A stretch of 64,000 nt of DNA from Monocercomonoides exilis (lineage: Eukaryota; Preaxostyla; Oxymonadida; Polymastigidae): contig LSRY02000035.1 in the NCBI GenBank assembly GCA_001643675.2, positions 434,001-498,000 of the forward strand, in the 5' to 3' direction. Positions 46,361 through 58,629 of the stretch are shown here, in pieces (positions within the stretch are counted from its first letter, which is position 1; every line of letters begins with the position of its first letter). The notes below the pieces were generated by a model. It ran no database searches, was not told the DNA's origin, and saw nothing but the letters and a program-made list of their open reading frames with translations. Position numbers and translations under genes: made by a program.

Positions 46361-47232
46361 TCAAACATAAATTTCATCAAAGAGCCGAACACTTAAAAAA
46401 TCGACGAAGCAATTTGAGAACAATTCCGAGTGGAAAATCAGAGAATTATTACGGTCAACCAAATATCCAAGTAAAAATTCACATCCTTTGAAGGCTACAA
46501 GTGCATCATTTAAACCAACTTCTTCTCCATTCTTGAGAATAGTTAAATAATAATCTGACGTACCCATTGCGCTCGCGAGTTTAACATAAGTGTTATAAGC
46601 TAAAACATTGGAAGCAGAATCCATCATCACATTTACAACCAACTCTATAAAATGAGGAGGTACTAAATATTCATCTCTAACAAGGTGTCTCTCACAACAA
46701 GGGAGAATGTTGGAGAATAACAAGTGGGAAGCACAAGAATACCAAGAATAGTTTCTAATTACAGTTGGAAGCAGCATTCCCTCATTCAGAAGTGCAACAG
46801 TTGCTTCTGTTGCTGTATTAAATCCTCTGTTCATCAAGAACTGGAAGCACAACATCGAATACATGTTGCACAATTCATTATTTAGTTTCATTCTCAGAGG
46901 ATACAGTTTCACCAGGTGCTTCGACATGAATGAGCAGAGCTCTTTGTTCCTCTCAACGAATTTTAGCAGGCCTTGGAGCAGAAAGAAATAAGACCTCGTA
47001 ACTGTGTGTGGCTGAGTGGCTGGATCGAAACTTTGGAGAAAGGAAAACAATGGCTCTGTCGCAAAGCCAAATGAATGAACATGAGAGAAACAATGATCAA
47101 TCTTCTGAAAATCTCTATGCTCATTTTTTTCATCAATTAATACTACACGAAATCAAGGATTTCAAATTTTAAATTGTGGAAATATATTGAAAAACAAATA
47201 ATAAATTAATAAACAAAATGAAATATAACAAT

Positions 47233-47304
<72 letters not shown>

Positions 47305-50300
47305 ATATTAAAAATAAATTTACATGCTAATGCACATTGGAAAAATATTTTATTTTCCCGCTATCAAGAAAGTTAACAGAAAAAAACTATATTTCGTGCT
47401 TGTCAAAAATCATAAATCACAAAACATTTTCTTTTCTTTTTCAAAAAAAAACAATCAAAACACACTTTTGTCCATTATACAGGCGAATGAAGCAACATTA
47501 AGCACAAATAACTCCATGTCACCTTTTTCTTTGGCACTTATACAGTTGCTTATCCATGAATATATTACAGACCCTTGTTTGTCGCAAAACATTGCAGTCA
47601 GTGCACAACATTTCTGCACATACACAATCTTGACTTTTTATATCTTCTTCAAAGAAACCAATTTCATTCAACTCTTTAGCATTATAATTTTTTATAGTGT
47701 TGTGGCGATAATACAATCCATCAAATAAGATTTCTCTGAGGATGTGGCAAACTGAATCAACGAGATCTTTTTTTCTTGCACTTGTCAGCATTGTCATTTT
47801 GGAGATGGCAGAAAACGAGAAAAGCTTCAATTTGCTCAAAAAGGAAGGCACCATCAAATAATCAACCAAATCCCTATCATCAGCTGCAACATTGATCATC
47901 GCAGAAATCGCATTGATATTTTCGTAACATGCTGAAATATTCTCTGTAATCCCTCCCTTCAGCCAAGTCATTACCTTCCCCAAATAAGGTTCAACCACAA
48001 CAATCTCTCTGAGTCCAGGGATCGAATTCAGGAATTGCTTGAAAATGATATTGAACCCATCTGCATGCGCCTTCTGCATCCAATCCAAAATGCCAATCAC
48101 AACACCATTGCACTTCTCTCTCTCGCTCGGAACTGCTCTTGCCACAGCAATCACTAGTCCAACAACTTTTCTCTGTTCTGCCACATTTCCAGCCCCAATC
48201 TCCTCGCTCATATTCTTCGCGATATCGATCAATACACTGCAAGTCTTCATTGTTATTCCCTTCACAGAGCGCAGAAGAAACAGCCTCCGCACTTTCTTGT
48301 TCGCATTGTTACTCTTCTCTTTCTTCAGCAAGGCTATTGTCCCTTTCATGATCTCATCAAATAGCCTGCCTTCCAAACTGCTTATCTCCTTTTCCTTTTT
48401 CACTCCAACCCATTCAATGAACATGTGCAATCCTCTCTTCTGCACCACTTCTTTCCCCACTTCAGAACGATTGCTGCTTTTCAGCATTGCATTAATCACA
48501 CCAAATGAGCAAAGCATAACATCATCATTAATGTTCTCCTTTGCCAATTCACTTGAGATCGCTTTCACTTCATTCTCCACGCTGAAATGACTGACCTGCT
48601 TTGCATCTATTTTCATCATTTCCCCAATCAGAGATAACATCACTGAAAATGCCTTTCGTTGAATGCTCTTCTTCACGCATTTCAGATTTTCATTTCTTTC
48701 AATTTCAACTTTCAGCTCTTCTTTTTCTGGACAGTTCACTTTTTCATCCCTTTCCTCATCTTTTGCATCTTCTTGATTGCCCTTCAATTCATTCTTCAGT
48801 TCGTCGAACAAATCAAATATTGCCTTTGTCAAGCCAACTTGTTCCATATTTGCCATTTGTTTGCTATCAAACTGCAACAACTCCTTCAAAACATCAGCAA
48901 CTTCAATTATTAATTTCATTTCAGAAACGCCAACCATGTTTCTTGCTTCATTCTCAAGTGAGTTTGACATTATGTCTGCCCCATCCACATCACTTGAATG
49001 CAAACAACTTTGATCCTTTTGATTTTCTTTTGCAGGTCCAACGAATAATTTTCCAGAAAGGATGACATCATAGCAATTCTTGCAAAGATTCAAAAATCCG
49101 CATTCATTCAAAAGCTTCATAAAACATGAAAGGCGCTTTTCACCATACAGCGGATGATTGGTTGAAGAAGCTGATGACATTTGCAATTGAGATGAAGAAG
49201 AAGATGATGAAGAGGATGAACTTGAAGGGGTTTCCAAAAGAATGATTACAGGAATGTTTGACCGCTCGTTGCTTTCAACGCTTGTTTGCTGGCTGTACTG
49301 AAGAATAAGATTATCAGCAGTAGCAGAAGCAGAGGAAGAAGAAGCAGACTGTACCAGTTGCTGTTTCGTGCCACATTCAACAGCATTTCGTTTTTTAAGA
49401 AGTTGAACAAGATTCTTCACCAACAATAAGCATTTTGTCATAACACAGGCATCTTTTTTCACATTCATTTCTTTCAATGCTTCAATAAATCCTCCAATCC
49501 AGTCTGGTTCATCCTCGTTTTGTTGAGCTGTTTCTAGACAAAGTTCAGGGAATTGGCACAGAAACACAACAAGATTAATAGTAGTTAAAACAAATCAAAA
49601 AAAAAAAAAAGATTGAACAAATTAAAAATACATGGCTTTTAAAAGATGTTTGAAGAGAGATTTACAAACCTTGTGTCAGTACTGCTTTTTCAACAACTCC
49701 AACCATTCGTTCCTCAAAACTTCTGTTTTCGTTTCTTTTCAGCATCTTGTTAAACTGCTCCAACACATAACTGCTCTCATCTTTCTGTTTGATCCATTCC
49801 AGTGCTGAAAATAGAATCTCATTGCACATCTCCAGCGGCGACAGCTGAAAACTGTCTGCGCACAATCCAAAAGACACAGATGCACTCAACGAAGAGAGTG
49901 ATGTCTTTGAAAAGGAACAGCTTGATTTGAGTTCTGAAGGAAGCAAAGGGGGAAATAGGAAAGAAGACGAGACGGGTGGAGGGACTGCTGATCGAACTTG
50001 AGACGATGAAGGCAATGCTTGCGAATCAATTGAAGAGGATGAAGGAAAAAGCGAGAACACAGAAGAAGAAGAAGAAGAAGATGATGATGATGATGATGAA
50101 AATGAAGGTTGCGTATCTTTTTCATTTGTGATTTTTCTTTCATCTAACTTTTCTTTTGTCGAGTCAACATCTTTCATCTCTGAATATTCAATTTCAGTCT
50201 TTTCTCTTTTTTCTTTCATATTTTCTGTCTCTTTGATTTCTGTGTCTTTTTCTATGAATGCTCTGACAGCAGAAAATCCATTTGCCTCCACAAAAATCTG

Positions 50301-52110
50301 CAAAAGCCGCTTTTTCTCCTTTTGAAGCTCTTCAATCGTCTTCTTTCGATATTTGCTAAATGCACATTTCTTTCCTTTTCCTTCTTCGTCCTCCCATCTG
50401 TCTTCCTCCATCCTACATCCAACATCATCATTTCTCTTTTCTTTATCCAATAGCCAGGAAACAGCACCGCCACGCAGAATTCTGTGAAGCGTCTGCAGTG
50501 CCCTCCCTTCCAATTCTTTGTCTGAACATTCAACACACTTCAAAAGCAGTTTAATGTGAAGAATCGTCACAATGCGCCCTTCATTCGCTGAGTCATCTGC
50601 ATCTTCTGGTTCAGTTTCTTCTTTGCCTTCTGCTGCAACATCAGCTTTCATATCGTCTGCATTTGAGATTTCTTCTGCCCATTCAAATTTTTCATTCGGA
50701 ACAGTCTTTTTCGCTTTCTGCGGAGGTGATAGAGGAGGTGAATGCCTTTTTGAGCGAGAAAAAGAAGTTGGAGGAGTCATTGGCGGAGCGAATGGAGATT
50801 CCAGTGGAGGTGATGCTGGTGGAGTCATTGGAGGAGTTATTGGAGGAGAAGGACCTTTCTTGTTCTTTGGCTTCGATGGCTTGCCTTTGTTCCTTTTTGG
50901 ATTTGAGACAACTTTATTTGACGGTGGAGGCGTTTGTGATCTACCAATTGTTCTTTTGCTCTTCATATCTTCTTCAAAATGTTCTGCAGTTCCGAAATCT
51001 TCATTTCGCATCTCAAATAGTTTCTCTTCCTGTTCTCTTTTCTTCACAATGGCCATCTCGTTTTTGTCTTGCAACTCTGCAATTCCATCAACCAGAGATA
51101 ACAACACCAGCTTCAGACGAATCCCGTTGCTCTCTTTTGACAAGCCATCCTTCTCAATTTCTTTCAAAAGCAATCTTCCCAATTCGCTCCCTATAATCAT
51201 CTCTCTGCACACTCCAGATTTCTCGCTCAGCATCACTTCCATCACAGATGACACAGGCAAAGCACACTGCTCTGAAAGGCCATTTTCCTCAATGAGCATT
51301 GTCATTCCTTCAACAATGTCGTTCCCTTTTCGACACAAAAATTTGAAATTTCCATCAATCAGTTGATAAATAATATTTATTGCCCTTTTAATAATCTCAT
51401 CATTGTCTGATAGTCTTCAAAAAGAATAATCACAAAGTGATACCGAAAAAAACATAAACGAACTAAAATCATGATTAATTTACAAACCTGCATATTCTTA
51501 AGCTTATAGATAACACATTACTTAGAAATTCAAAAACTCCTTGATCATTTCCTTTTTGGATTATATTCACTTTCGCAAATGAAAAAAGAAAAAATTTCAG
51601 AAAAAAGAAACTCATCGTTCAAAATTGAAACAAAAACACCAACAAACATGCTAATTCAATGGCCTCTTCTGCTTTAACAAAAATATCCACTCCTTGACTT
51701 CCAAGTATCAGGTCATAACACTTTAACACTTTCACAAGACATTCCACTTCATTTGCTTCGCGAGCAACTTCAAAAAGCAAAGATGACATCTCCAAGCAAA
51801 TGCGCTTATCTTCTGACCATTTTCCTGCCAGATATTCTAGTTTTTCAAATAAATCCTCTGCAGCAGCATTCCCTTCTTTAAGTTGTTCTATTATCGCATC
51901 ACTCAAATTTAAAAAAATACGAGATATCATAAAGCAAATAACTTTGAATGAAATGTTTTATACCTCATCACATGTAACATTTTGATAACCTCATCTGCAT
52001 CTTTTAGAGACTTAAAATAGAAATAATAACTTTCTCAAAAAGCAAATAAAATACAAGTTCATGCGTACTTTAATCTTCTCATATAAATCCTCATCAAAAT
52101 TTATATCCAT
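46361..52110 (-). CDS. Giant alpha-helical hypothetical protein (family G), copy B
   Basis: Predicted exons: 52110-52069, 52010-51964, 51901-51648, 51569-51488, 51414-49670, 49533 to about 47520-47640, a short exon near 47522-47481, and 47142-46361 (TGA stop). The first five introns are 58-136 nt and all phases agree. The 3' boundary of the big sixth exon is unresolved. The short exon is called because it reads MELFVLNVASFA where copy A has ELDLICNLTALCC. Total length is about 1600 residues. Helical segments alternate with low complexity: a Pro/Thr/Ser stretch (SPPITPPMTPPASPP), Lys/Glu tracts and poly-Ser. Matches to copy A: GVFEFLSNVLSISLRICR, IIGSELGRLLLKEIEKDG (copy A: IIGRELIRLAVKKASEAG) and the C-terminal exon. 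No catalytic motif; a scaffold role is inference. Same strand as copy A and 17 kb away. Confidence 0.75.
47234..47289. repeat. A56 homopolymer (T56 on the coding strand) in an intron
   Basis: Fifty-six A residues followed by GAAAAG repeats. It lies in the predicted 338-nt penultimate intron (47143-47480) of the family G copy B gene, which is several times longer than most other introns of the window. Confidence 0.9.
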
Positions 52111-52355
52111 TGCCAAGAAATTATCATGAATCGTTTTCAACTTAGCCCCAAATCTCGAAATTAATTATAAAACGATAGATCAAACATTATTATGGTATTA
52201 CTGATCATGAATAATCTTTCTTTTTGAATCTTCATTATTACAAATATCAAAGCTTCCCGATGGGCAAAACAAATATATAAAAAATAAATATACAACAGCA
52301 TTTTAAAAACAAAGAATTATAAATAACATAATGTTTAAGAAGCAAAATTCTCGTT

Positions 52356-53117
52356 TTATAAATGTTGGAAAAATCCACCAGTTGCAATCCATTGACGAAA
52401 ATCCATGGGAAATCTGTCCGGTACAACGAACGTATTTACTCTACACTTTGGACATTTCTTGGAATCTGAAGGCGATGCTGTTGATGATTGGCCGGAAACA
52501 TCCAAATCCAGTTCAGACAATCTTGGATCATTCGGCAAAACGATCTCAGTGATGCCACTTAACATGTTTTTTGTTATGTCATCGTAAGGATAGAACCCCA
52601 TGATGTACCCACCTCTGAGAACGCAGGGAAGCCAAAAGCGATCATCTTCCCACATGGATTCAAATGGTATTTTGGAAACAGAAAACCACTCGGGCTTCAT
52701 CTCTTCGCTTTCCACGATTTCTTCATCGTTGTAAGTTGTTGAGTAAATATGCACTTCAAAAAACCAAGAGGGCTTTTCTGCACTTTTGAACTCAAACATT
52801 ATTATCCCTCGCTTTTGGAGGTCTGTTTCTTTCTTTTTGATGCCCGACTCTTCAGCAAGTTCGCGAACTGCTGCTTGAACAATAGTTTCACCTGCTTGCA
52901 ATTTGCCTAAAACAAAATTATTGCGCAGAACATCACATTTAAAAAATTCGAAACAAAGATTTTTGGTTCTCAAACCTCCAAATCCATTCCAAAATCCTTT
53001 TCCAAAACCTCTCTTCTTCAACCCAAGCAACACTTGCGAACAATCGTCTTTGAACACAAACACCAGAGTTGCTACCAAAGGCTTTGAAACTTCTTGATGA
53101 GATGTTTCAGTTTGCAT
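52356..53117 (-). CDS. NUDT1-like: MTH1/NUDT1-like Nudix hydrolase (8-oxo-dGTPase)
   Basis: Two-exon model: 53117-52976 and 52906-52356, 230 residues with a TAA stop. The 69-nt intron (GTTTGA...TTTTAG) is removed within the active site: LLGLKKRGFGKGFWNGFGG joins KLQAGETIVQAAVRELAEES, giving a full Nudix box (G-x5-E-x7-R-E-x2-E-E-x-G). MTH1-specific residues are also there: the Asn of WNGFGGK, and MWEDDRFWLP, which corresponds to human Trp117-x-Asp119-Asp120 that read the purine base. The family hydrolyses oxidised purine nucleoside triphosphates to monophosphates and so protects DNA and RNA from mutagenic incorporation; expected in cytosol or nucleus. Compared with human MTH1 (156 residues) it has a longer C-terminus with a CPKC pair (KKCPKCRVNTFVVPD). 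It is divergent with the Tex10/Ipi1-like gene, start codons 200 bp apart. Confidence 0.92.
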   Translation of the reverse strand: MQTETSHQEVSKPLVATLVFVFKDDCSQVLLGLKKRGFGKGFWNGFGGLRTKNLCFEFFKCDVLRNNFVLGKLQAGETIVQAAVRELAEESGIKKKETDLQKRGIIMFEFKSAEKPSWFFEVHIYSTTYNDEEIVESEEMKPEWFSVSKIPFESMWEDDRFWLPCVLRGGYIMGFYPYDDITKNMLSGITEIVLPNDPRLSELDLDVSGQSSTASPSDSKKCPKCRVNTFVVPDRFPMDFRQWIATGGFFQHL

Positions 53118-53317
53118 TTATTTTAAAAAATTATAAAGAAAAAAGTAGGGGATAAAAAATTGAACAAAATAAATCTTTTGAAAAATGAAAATTTTCACAA
53201 TGCTGAAATAATATATCATTAATCCATGCAAGATTTCCTTTCAATATCCTCTAAGATATTCGAAATACACGTTTGGATGTTCATTTGTTGATCAATTTTA
53301 CCTTCATTACTATTCAG
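53118..53317. promoter_or_regulatory. Bidirectional intergenic promoter region
   Basis: The 200 bp between the divergent Nudix and Tex10/Ipi1-like starts must hold the 5' ends of both transcripts. It is AT-rich with no motif I can name. A pyrimidine stretch ending in CAG lies immediately before the ATG at 53318, so a 5' leader intron is possible. Confidence 0.4.
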
Positions 53318-56300
53318 ATGTGGAAACAAACTCAATTTACTCCGAAACCAAAAGAATCAAAGACGTTATCAGGGACTATCAGCGCAAAAACGTTGCATCT
53401 CAAACAACAGAAAGCATTAAGTGAAAAGGGAGAAATTGTAACATCAAAAAATCTGAATATAGAAGATCTTCTTTCGAGATTGACTCATTATAACTTTCAC
53501 ATGAGGGAAGATGCACTAAATGGACTTATAGAGCTGGTCAAAACATATGGCGATGATCCGTACTTTTTGACCAGTTCGATATCGCGAATTATCGAAGAAT
53601 CGATGCCAAAATTGTTTGACGAAGAACCAACAGTCAGGGATGCATTTAGCAAATTGATTCAAACAATCACACAAACATCGATTGTGCAGTCAAGAGTCTC
53701 TATGGAACAAGACAGATTCTCACCAGTGAAAACATCTCAGCGAAGCTTATTATCGCCTCATCTCCCTCTTCTTCGCACAGCACTTCTGACTGGCCTTTCC
53801 CACATTCGTCCAGCAGTGCGGCGTTTGTCATTGAATCTCCTCTCCTTTTTCTTCCAGAGTTCAGTTCCATTTTTGGGAAAGATAACATTTGAGCAGCAGA
53901 CAGAAAGCGGCTCTTCGACGAGACTGTTCAACACTCTCGCCTCATTCAGCCAGCATTTCGATGAGAATTCATTGCTCAGCAAAGACCTCACTCTATTCTT
54001 TATGCGTTCATTTGATCCTTTTGATTCAGCCAAGCAGATTTCTCTTCTTCCAATCTCGAATGCAAGAACGACAAAAATGTCTTTTTCATCTTCTCATTTC
54101 GATGTTCTTGTTGCTTTGATTGGTCTTCTTTCACCAGAGGTTGCTTCAAAGCTTCTTTCCACAGTTGCTTTGACGCAATCTTCTTCCACTTCTTTTTCTT
54201 CTTCCTCATCCTCACCATCATCTTCATCATCATCATCGTCATTGCATCCGCTCTCTCGCCAATGTCCAACACTGCCCCAAGTGTGTGCTGTTCTCTCCAA
54301 AGGAAGCTGCTTCCCACCTCTGCCGCTGTCTCCTCTGTCTTCGCTCATCTCCTCCTTTTCTGGCCTGTCGTCAGCCAAGTCGTATCAGGGCGGGCGATCA
54401 GCTGCTGCCCGCGGGCTGGTCCCCTTTGCTCGCCGGGCAGCACGCACAACACTCCAAAACTCGTCTTTTCCCGCGTTTTCTTTGGGGCTGGGGGGAAGAG
54501 AAGCAAGAGATGCATACGGAGGAGGAGGTGGTGGAGGTGGTGGTGGTGGAAGAAGCATAGGAGGAGGAAGAGAAAACAGAGAGAGCAAAGAAGAAGATGG
54601 AACTGCCGCTGAGACGGGATCGAAGGGGAAGATGAAACTGAAAGGGAAAAGGGAGATACGCCACATTGTGGACTCTGTTGTGCTGGGAAGAGGAAGAGTG
54701 GTGGGTTGTCTGGAGAAAGTGCTGCAGGATGAGAGGAAAGCGAATGAGAGAGGGCTGAGCGGAGAGGAGTGGATGAAGAGAGAGGCGATGAAGGCAAGAA
54801 AGATGGAGGCAGAGGAAGAACACGAAGGCAAAAGGGAACGAAAGGGGAAGAAGGGAACAGAGGAGAAAGCAAAGGAGAAAACAAAGATTGAAGAAAAGGG
54901 CGAAAACAAAACGAAAGTTGAAGAAGAAGAAAACAAAGGAAGAAGAAACGAATTGATTGAAGTGTCGAGCGATGAAGAGGATGAGAAAGAGAGAAGCAAA
55001 AAGGAAGAGAGAAAAGATGAACATTTGAAAGAGAAAGGAAAAAAGAAAGATGAATTTGAGAAAGATGAATTGAGCGAGGATGAAGCGATGTTTGTTGAAT
55101 CGATAAAACAGAGCTGGGTGTTATTTGATCCGAATTCATCGTTGTTAGCCTCATCATCATCATCAAAATATTCTTCTTCTACTGTTTTTTCCTCCTCCTC
55201 CTCCTCCAACATCCTGTTTGCCTCTCCTGTCTGCTCTTCTTCTCTCTCGCCGACGCTCCTCTTCCGCACTACGCATCTGCTGCTGACTCTTTTTGAGGAG
55301 GCTGAGATGAAGCATGCGATGGACGACTCGTATTTGCTGCTGCAGAAGGCGGCAGAGATTGAAGAAGTGCGGAACAATAACAGCAGCAGCAGTGGAGGAA
55401 GAGGTAGAGGAACAGGCAGAGGAGCCGGTGGGAAGAGGAAGAATGTGAGGAAAGAGAAGAGAAGAGAAGAGAAGAGGCAAAACAAGGAGAAGGAGAGGAA
55501 GGAAGGAGAGAATGAAGAAGAAGAAGAAGAGGAGGAGGAGGAGGATGAGGAAGAAGAAGATGATGATGATGATGATGATAGAGAAGAAGAAGAAGAGGAG
55601 GAGGAGGAGCAAGAGCTGATGGATTTAGACAATGAAGATGCCTTGCTGGAGTTGGAAGAAGATGAAAATGATGAGGAAAAAGAACAAGAACAAGAACAAG
55701 AAAATGAAGAAGAAGAAGAAGAAGAGGCAGCGGTTGAAGAAACAGAGCAAACAGCCGAAAATGCGTTGTCAATAGGAGACACTGGGAAGATCAAAAAGAG
55801 GAACACCAGCAAATCTCAACAAGAAAACAGAAAAAAAATACCGAAAGGAACAACAAAAGAACGAAAAGTCGAAAATTCAATGGAAAACGTTGAAAAAGGG
55901 GCTAATAAGAAAGCGAAAGCTTCAACATCATCAACAAAATCAGAAAAAATATCAGAACAAAAACAAGCAGAAGCACATCCAGTTTCTTCAAACAGTATCA
56001 TTTCACAAAGCAATTCAACTTTATCTTCTTCTTCCTCTTCCTCTTCCTCCTCTTCCTCCTCTTCCTCCTCCTCTTCAAACATCGCTATAACAAGACCACC
56101 AGAACTGTCTGAGCAGGCCTCGTCCATCCTCAAAAGCTACAGCTCTCTCTCGCTCATCACAACAGTCTCACATCGCCTGCGCTACTTCGAAAGTCTTCTG
56201 CATTCGCTTTTCTATTCCTTTTCCTCGTCTTCTTTTGTCTGCTGTGCTAGCGTTGCACTGCCTTCTTCGTTGAATTCTTCATCATCATCATCTTCTTCTT

Positions 56301-57499
56301 CTTCTTCCTCTTCATCATTAAAACAATCAAATCAATCAATAGACTCTAAAACCCACCAAAATTCTTCTTCTCTTTCTTCTTCCTCTTCCTCTTCTTCTTC
56401 TTCTTCTTCTTCTTCTTCTTCTTCTTCTTCTTCTTCTTCTTCTTCTTCAACCATCCTCGTCACTCTTCCTCTCTCCTGCTCGTTCCCTTCGACGCTCTCC
56501 TTCAAAGAGCTGTTTGCCTCTCCTCAGAACTCTGCCAAAGCAGCTGCTGCTGTGCCTCGCTCTGTTGCCCAGTGCATCCATCCTCTTCTTGTGCCTCTCC
56601 ACAAAAACTGGATGAGGTTCTTCAATTCAATCGTGTTCCCGCTGACTTCTTTCTTTTCGGTGAATGCAAAGCAATCAAAGGCGAATAAAACTTCTTCTTT
56701 TGCTTCCATTTCTTCTTCCTCCTCCTCATCATCATCATCTTCTTCTTCTTCTTCTTCTTCAGACAATCGTGTTTCTCTTCTTGCTTCTGCTGAGCCTCTG
56801 TCGGCTCTTCTGTTTTCTGTCGATCTTTCCGTCTGCCAGCTGTTTGTGTCGCTCTGCTTGAATTCTCTTCCAACGCTTTCTCTTTTTGCTAATGCTGTTT
56901 CTTCTCCTTCACATTCTTCACATTCTTCTTCTTCTTCTTCTTCTTCGACTGCTTCGTCTTTTCTGTCTTCTTCTCATATTTCTCCAGATTTCCTGAAGCA
57001 TCTCCATTCTGTCTCCAGCTATTTGGTCTCTCTCCTCTCTTTGTACGCATCTTCCTATTCTTCTTCTTCTTCTTCTTCTTCCTCCTCCTCTTCTTCTTCC
57101 TCCTCTTCTTCTTCCCAATCTTCCCTCTCAAACGCATCTTCTCTCCCCTTCAGCACATTTGCCAATCGCGTCTCTTTCTCTTCTCTCTCACCATGTGCTC
57201 TTCCCCACTGCATTCTCCTGCCTCTCAAACGCCGAATCGTCTCAGTCCTGCGACTTGTCGTGTCTTTGATGAACTTTTGCCTCTCTTTTGCCTCTTTTGC
57301 TTCGCCTTCTTCGCTTCCCCCGCCGCCAAATGTGCCGAAGTCTGCCTCAGCTTCGCTTCTCCACTTTCTTTACTCCTCTTTGCTCTCGTTTTATGCCTCG
57401 CTTCCTGTGTCCTCGCCTCTGGTGCATCCTCTTTTTGCCTTTTTCTCGTCTCTCATCAACACAACTTCCACACTGGACTCGTTTGCATTGTCTTCTTCT

Positions 57500-57533
<34 letters not shown>

Positions 57534-58120
57534 TTTCTCTCTCGCCTCTTCAGCGCAATCAGACGCAGCTGTTATCTCTGTGTTCTTTTCCTTCTCTGCT
57601 TCCGTCAATTCTCTCTTGCTGTGCAGCAGAAGCAGCAGCAGCGCTGAGGCCCTTGTCTACTTCTGCTAGTCATCGTCTGTGTGTGAGGCAGAAGATTTCT
57701 TTGTCTTCTTCTCTTTCGCTCTTCCACCACGCTGCTTCTTTGTGGATAAGGCTCATCCAGAACGACCTGCCTCTGTCTCTGATGTACGGAAAGAAGAAAG
57801 AGGATGCTTCGTCCACTTCACTCAACAAGACTTCTTCCTCTTCCTCTTCCTCTTCTTCTTCTTCTTCTTCTTCTTCTTCTCCGTTGGTTTCAGATTCATC
57901 TTTCCATCTGCTAATTTCACTTCGAGAAGACCTTTCGTTAGTATCTCGTTTGAAAGAAAAAACGGAAGAACTTTTCCTTTCTGAGAAAGAGAGGGCAAAG
58001 GAAGTGAAAGGAAAAGATGCATTTCACATGCTGCTGGAAGAAGCGCTCAATGAAGCAATTGGCTCCCCGCTGAATGACCTGATTACCCAGCTGCAAGCAG
58101 CCATCGAATGCTGCTCGTAG
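53318..58120 (+). CDS. IPI1/TEX10-like: Tex10/Ipi1-type pre-60S ribosome biogenesis protein
   Basis: Single open frame of 1600 residues from ATG 53318 to TAG. The N-terminal about 200 residues match the Ipi1/TEX10 HEAT-type domain: KTLHLKQQKALSEKGEI, then LNIEDLLSRLTHYNFHMRED and ALNGLIELVKTYG, then LFDEEPTVRDAFSKL and PLLRTALLTGLSHIRPAVRR. Ipi1/TEX10 is part of the Rix1 (PELP1-WDR18-TEX10) complex acting in nucleolus and nucleoplasm on ITS2 processing and pre-60S maturation. Yeast Ipi1 is about 330 residues and human TEX10 about 930, so this protein is greatly enlarged. After residue about 290 come poly-Ser, a Gly tract, a Lys/Glu-rich region, an Asp/Glu tract (about residues 740-830) and some ten long poly-Ser runs separated by helical pieces (HPLLVPLHKNWMRFFNSIVF). 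A 197-bp piece has been copied to 15680-15876. No intron is needed. Confidence 0.85.
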
Positions 58121-58629
58121 CGAATTGTCCAAATAACGAGGACAAGAAAAAACACAAAAACGGTTTTTATCATTTCGATTAATTCATTTCAAAAATTATT
58201 TTGAACAAAATCTCAAAAATAAAAAAAAAATTACTGTTATCTGAATTGACAAGGCTGTAAATGGGATAGAATTAATTTATATTTTGCAAAACAATGCTTT
58301 TTTATTTATTCAATTTATAAATGGCTCAACAAAAGAAAAATTGATTTTCAAAAAGAAAACTCAACAAAAGCAAAAAGATTAAAAAAACATATGGGGCAAA
58401 ATTTTTTCTTTTAGGAAAAAAACAACGATTTGATCCAAACTTTTTCTCCAACCTTATCATTATTGTTCTTTCATTCCCATGTCAAAAAAATACGGAAACA
58501 TTCTAAAATTGAGAAAAATATTTGTTAGAGGAGAATAGAACAAAATTCAGAAAGCGAAATATTTCGTCCCATCCCACCGCTGAATGAAGTGCTTATTCAA
58601 AGAGCAAAGAGTCAAAAAAATCATTTGTT
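58121..58629. other. AT-rich intergenic region
   Basis: Contains the 3' ends of two convergent genes. No other feature seen. Confidence 0.4.

Noticed and set aside
53225-53317. Upstream coding exon for the Tex10/Ipi1-like gene (ATG at 53226)
   Set aside because: It would need a 47-nt intron, shorter than nearly all others here, and adds a leader without similarity to the family. The ATG at 53318 gives a normal N-terminus.
54385-55812. 475-codon antisense ORF inside the Tex10/Ipi1-like gene
   Set aside because: It is the complement of Glu/Lys- and Ser-coding triplet repeats and consists of Ser/Phe/Leu runs. The sense strand carries the conserved domain.
38085-58120. Reassigned genetic code (TAA/TAG as Gln, as in some oxymonads)
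   Set aside because: The long intact genes (1380, 1600, 1689 residues and the family H copies) contain no in-frame TAA or TAG and use CAA/CAG, and several end with TAA or TAG at positions matching relatives. The in-frame TAAs occur only in frames with other damage.
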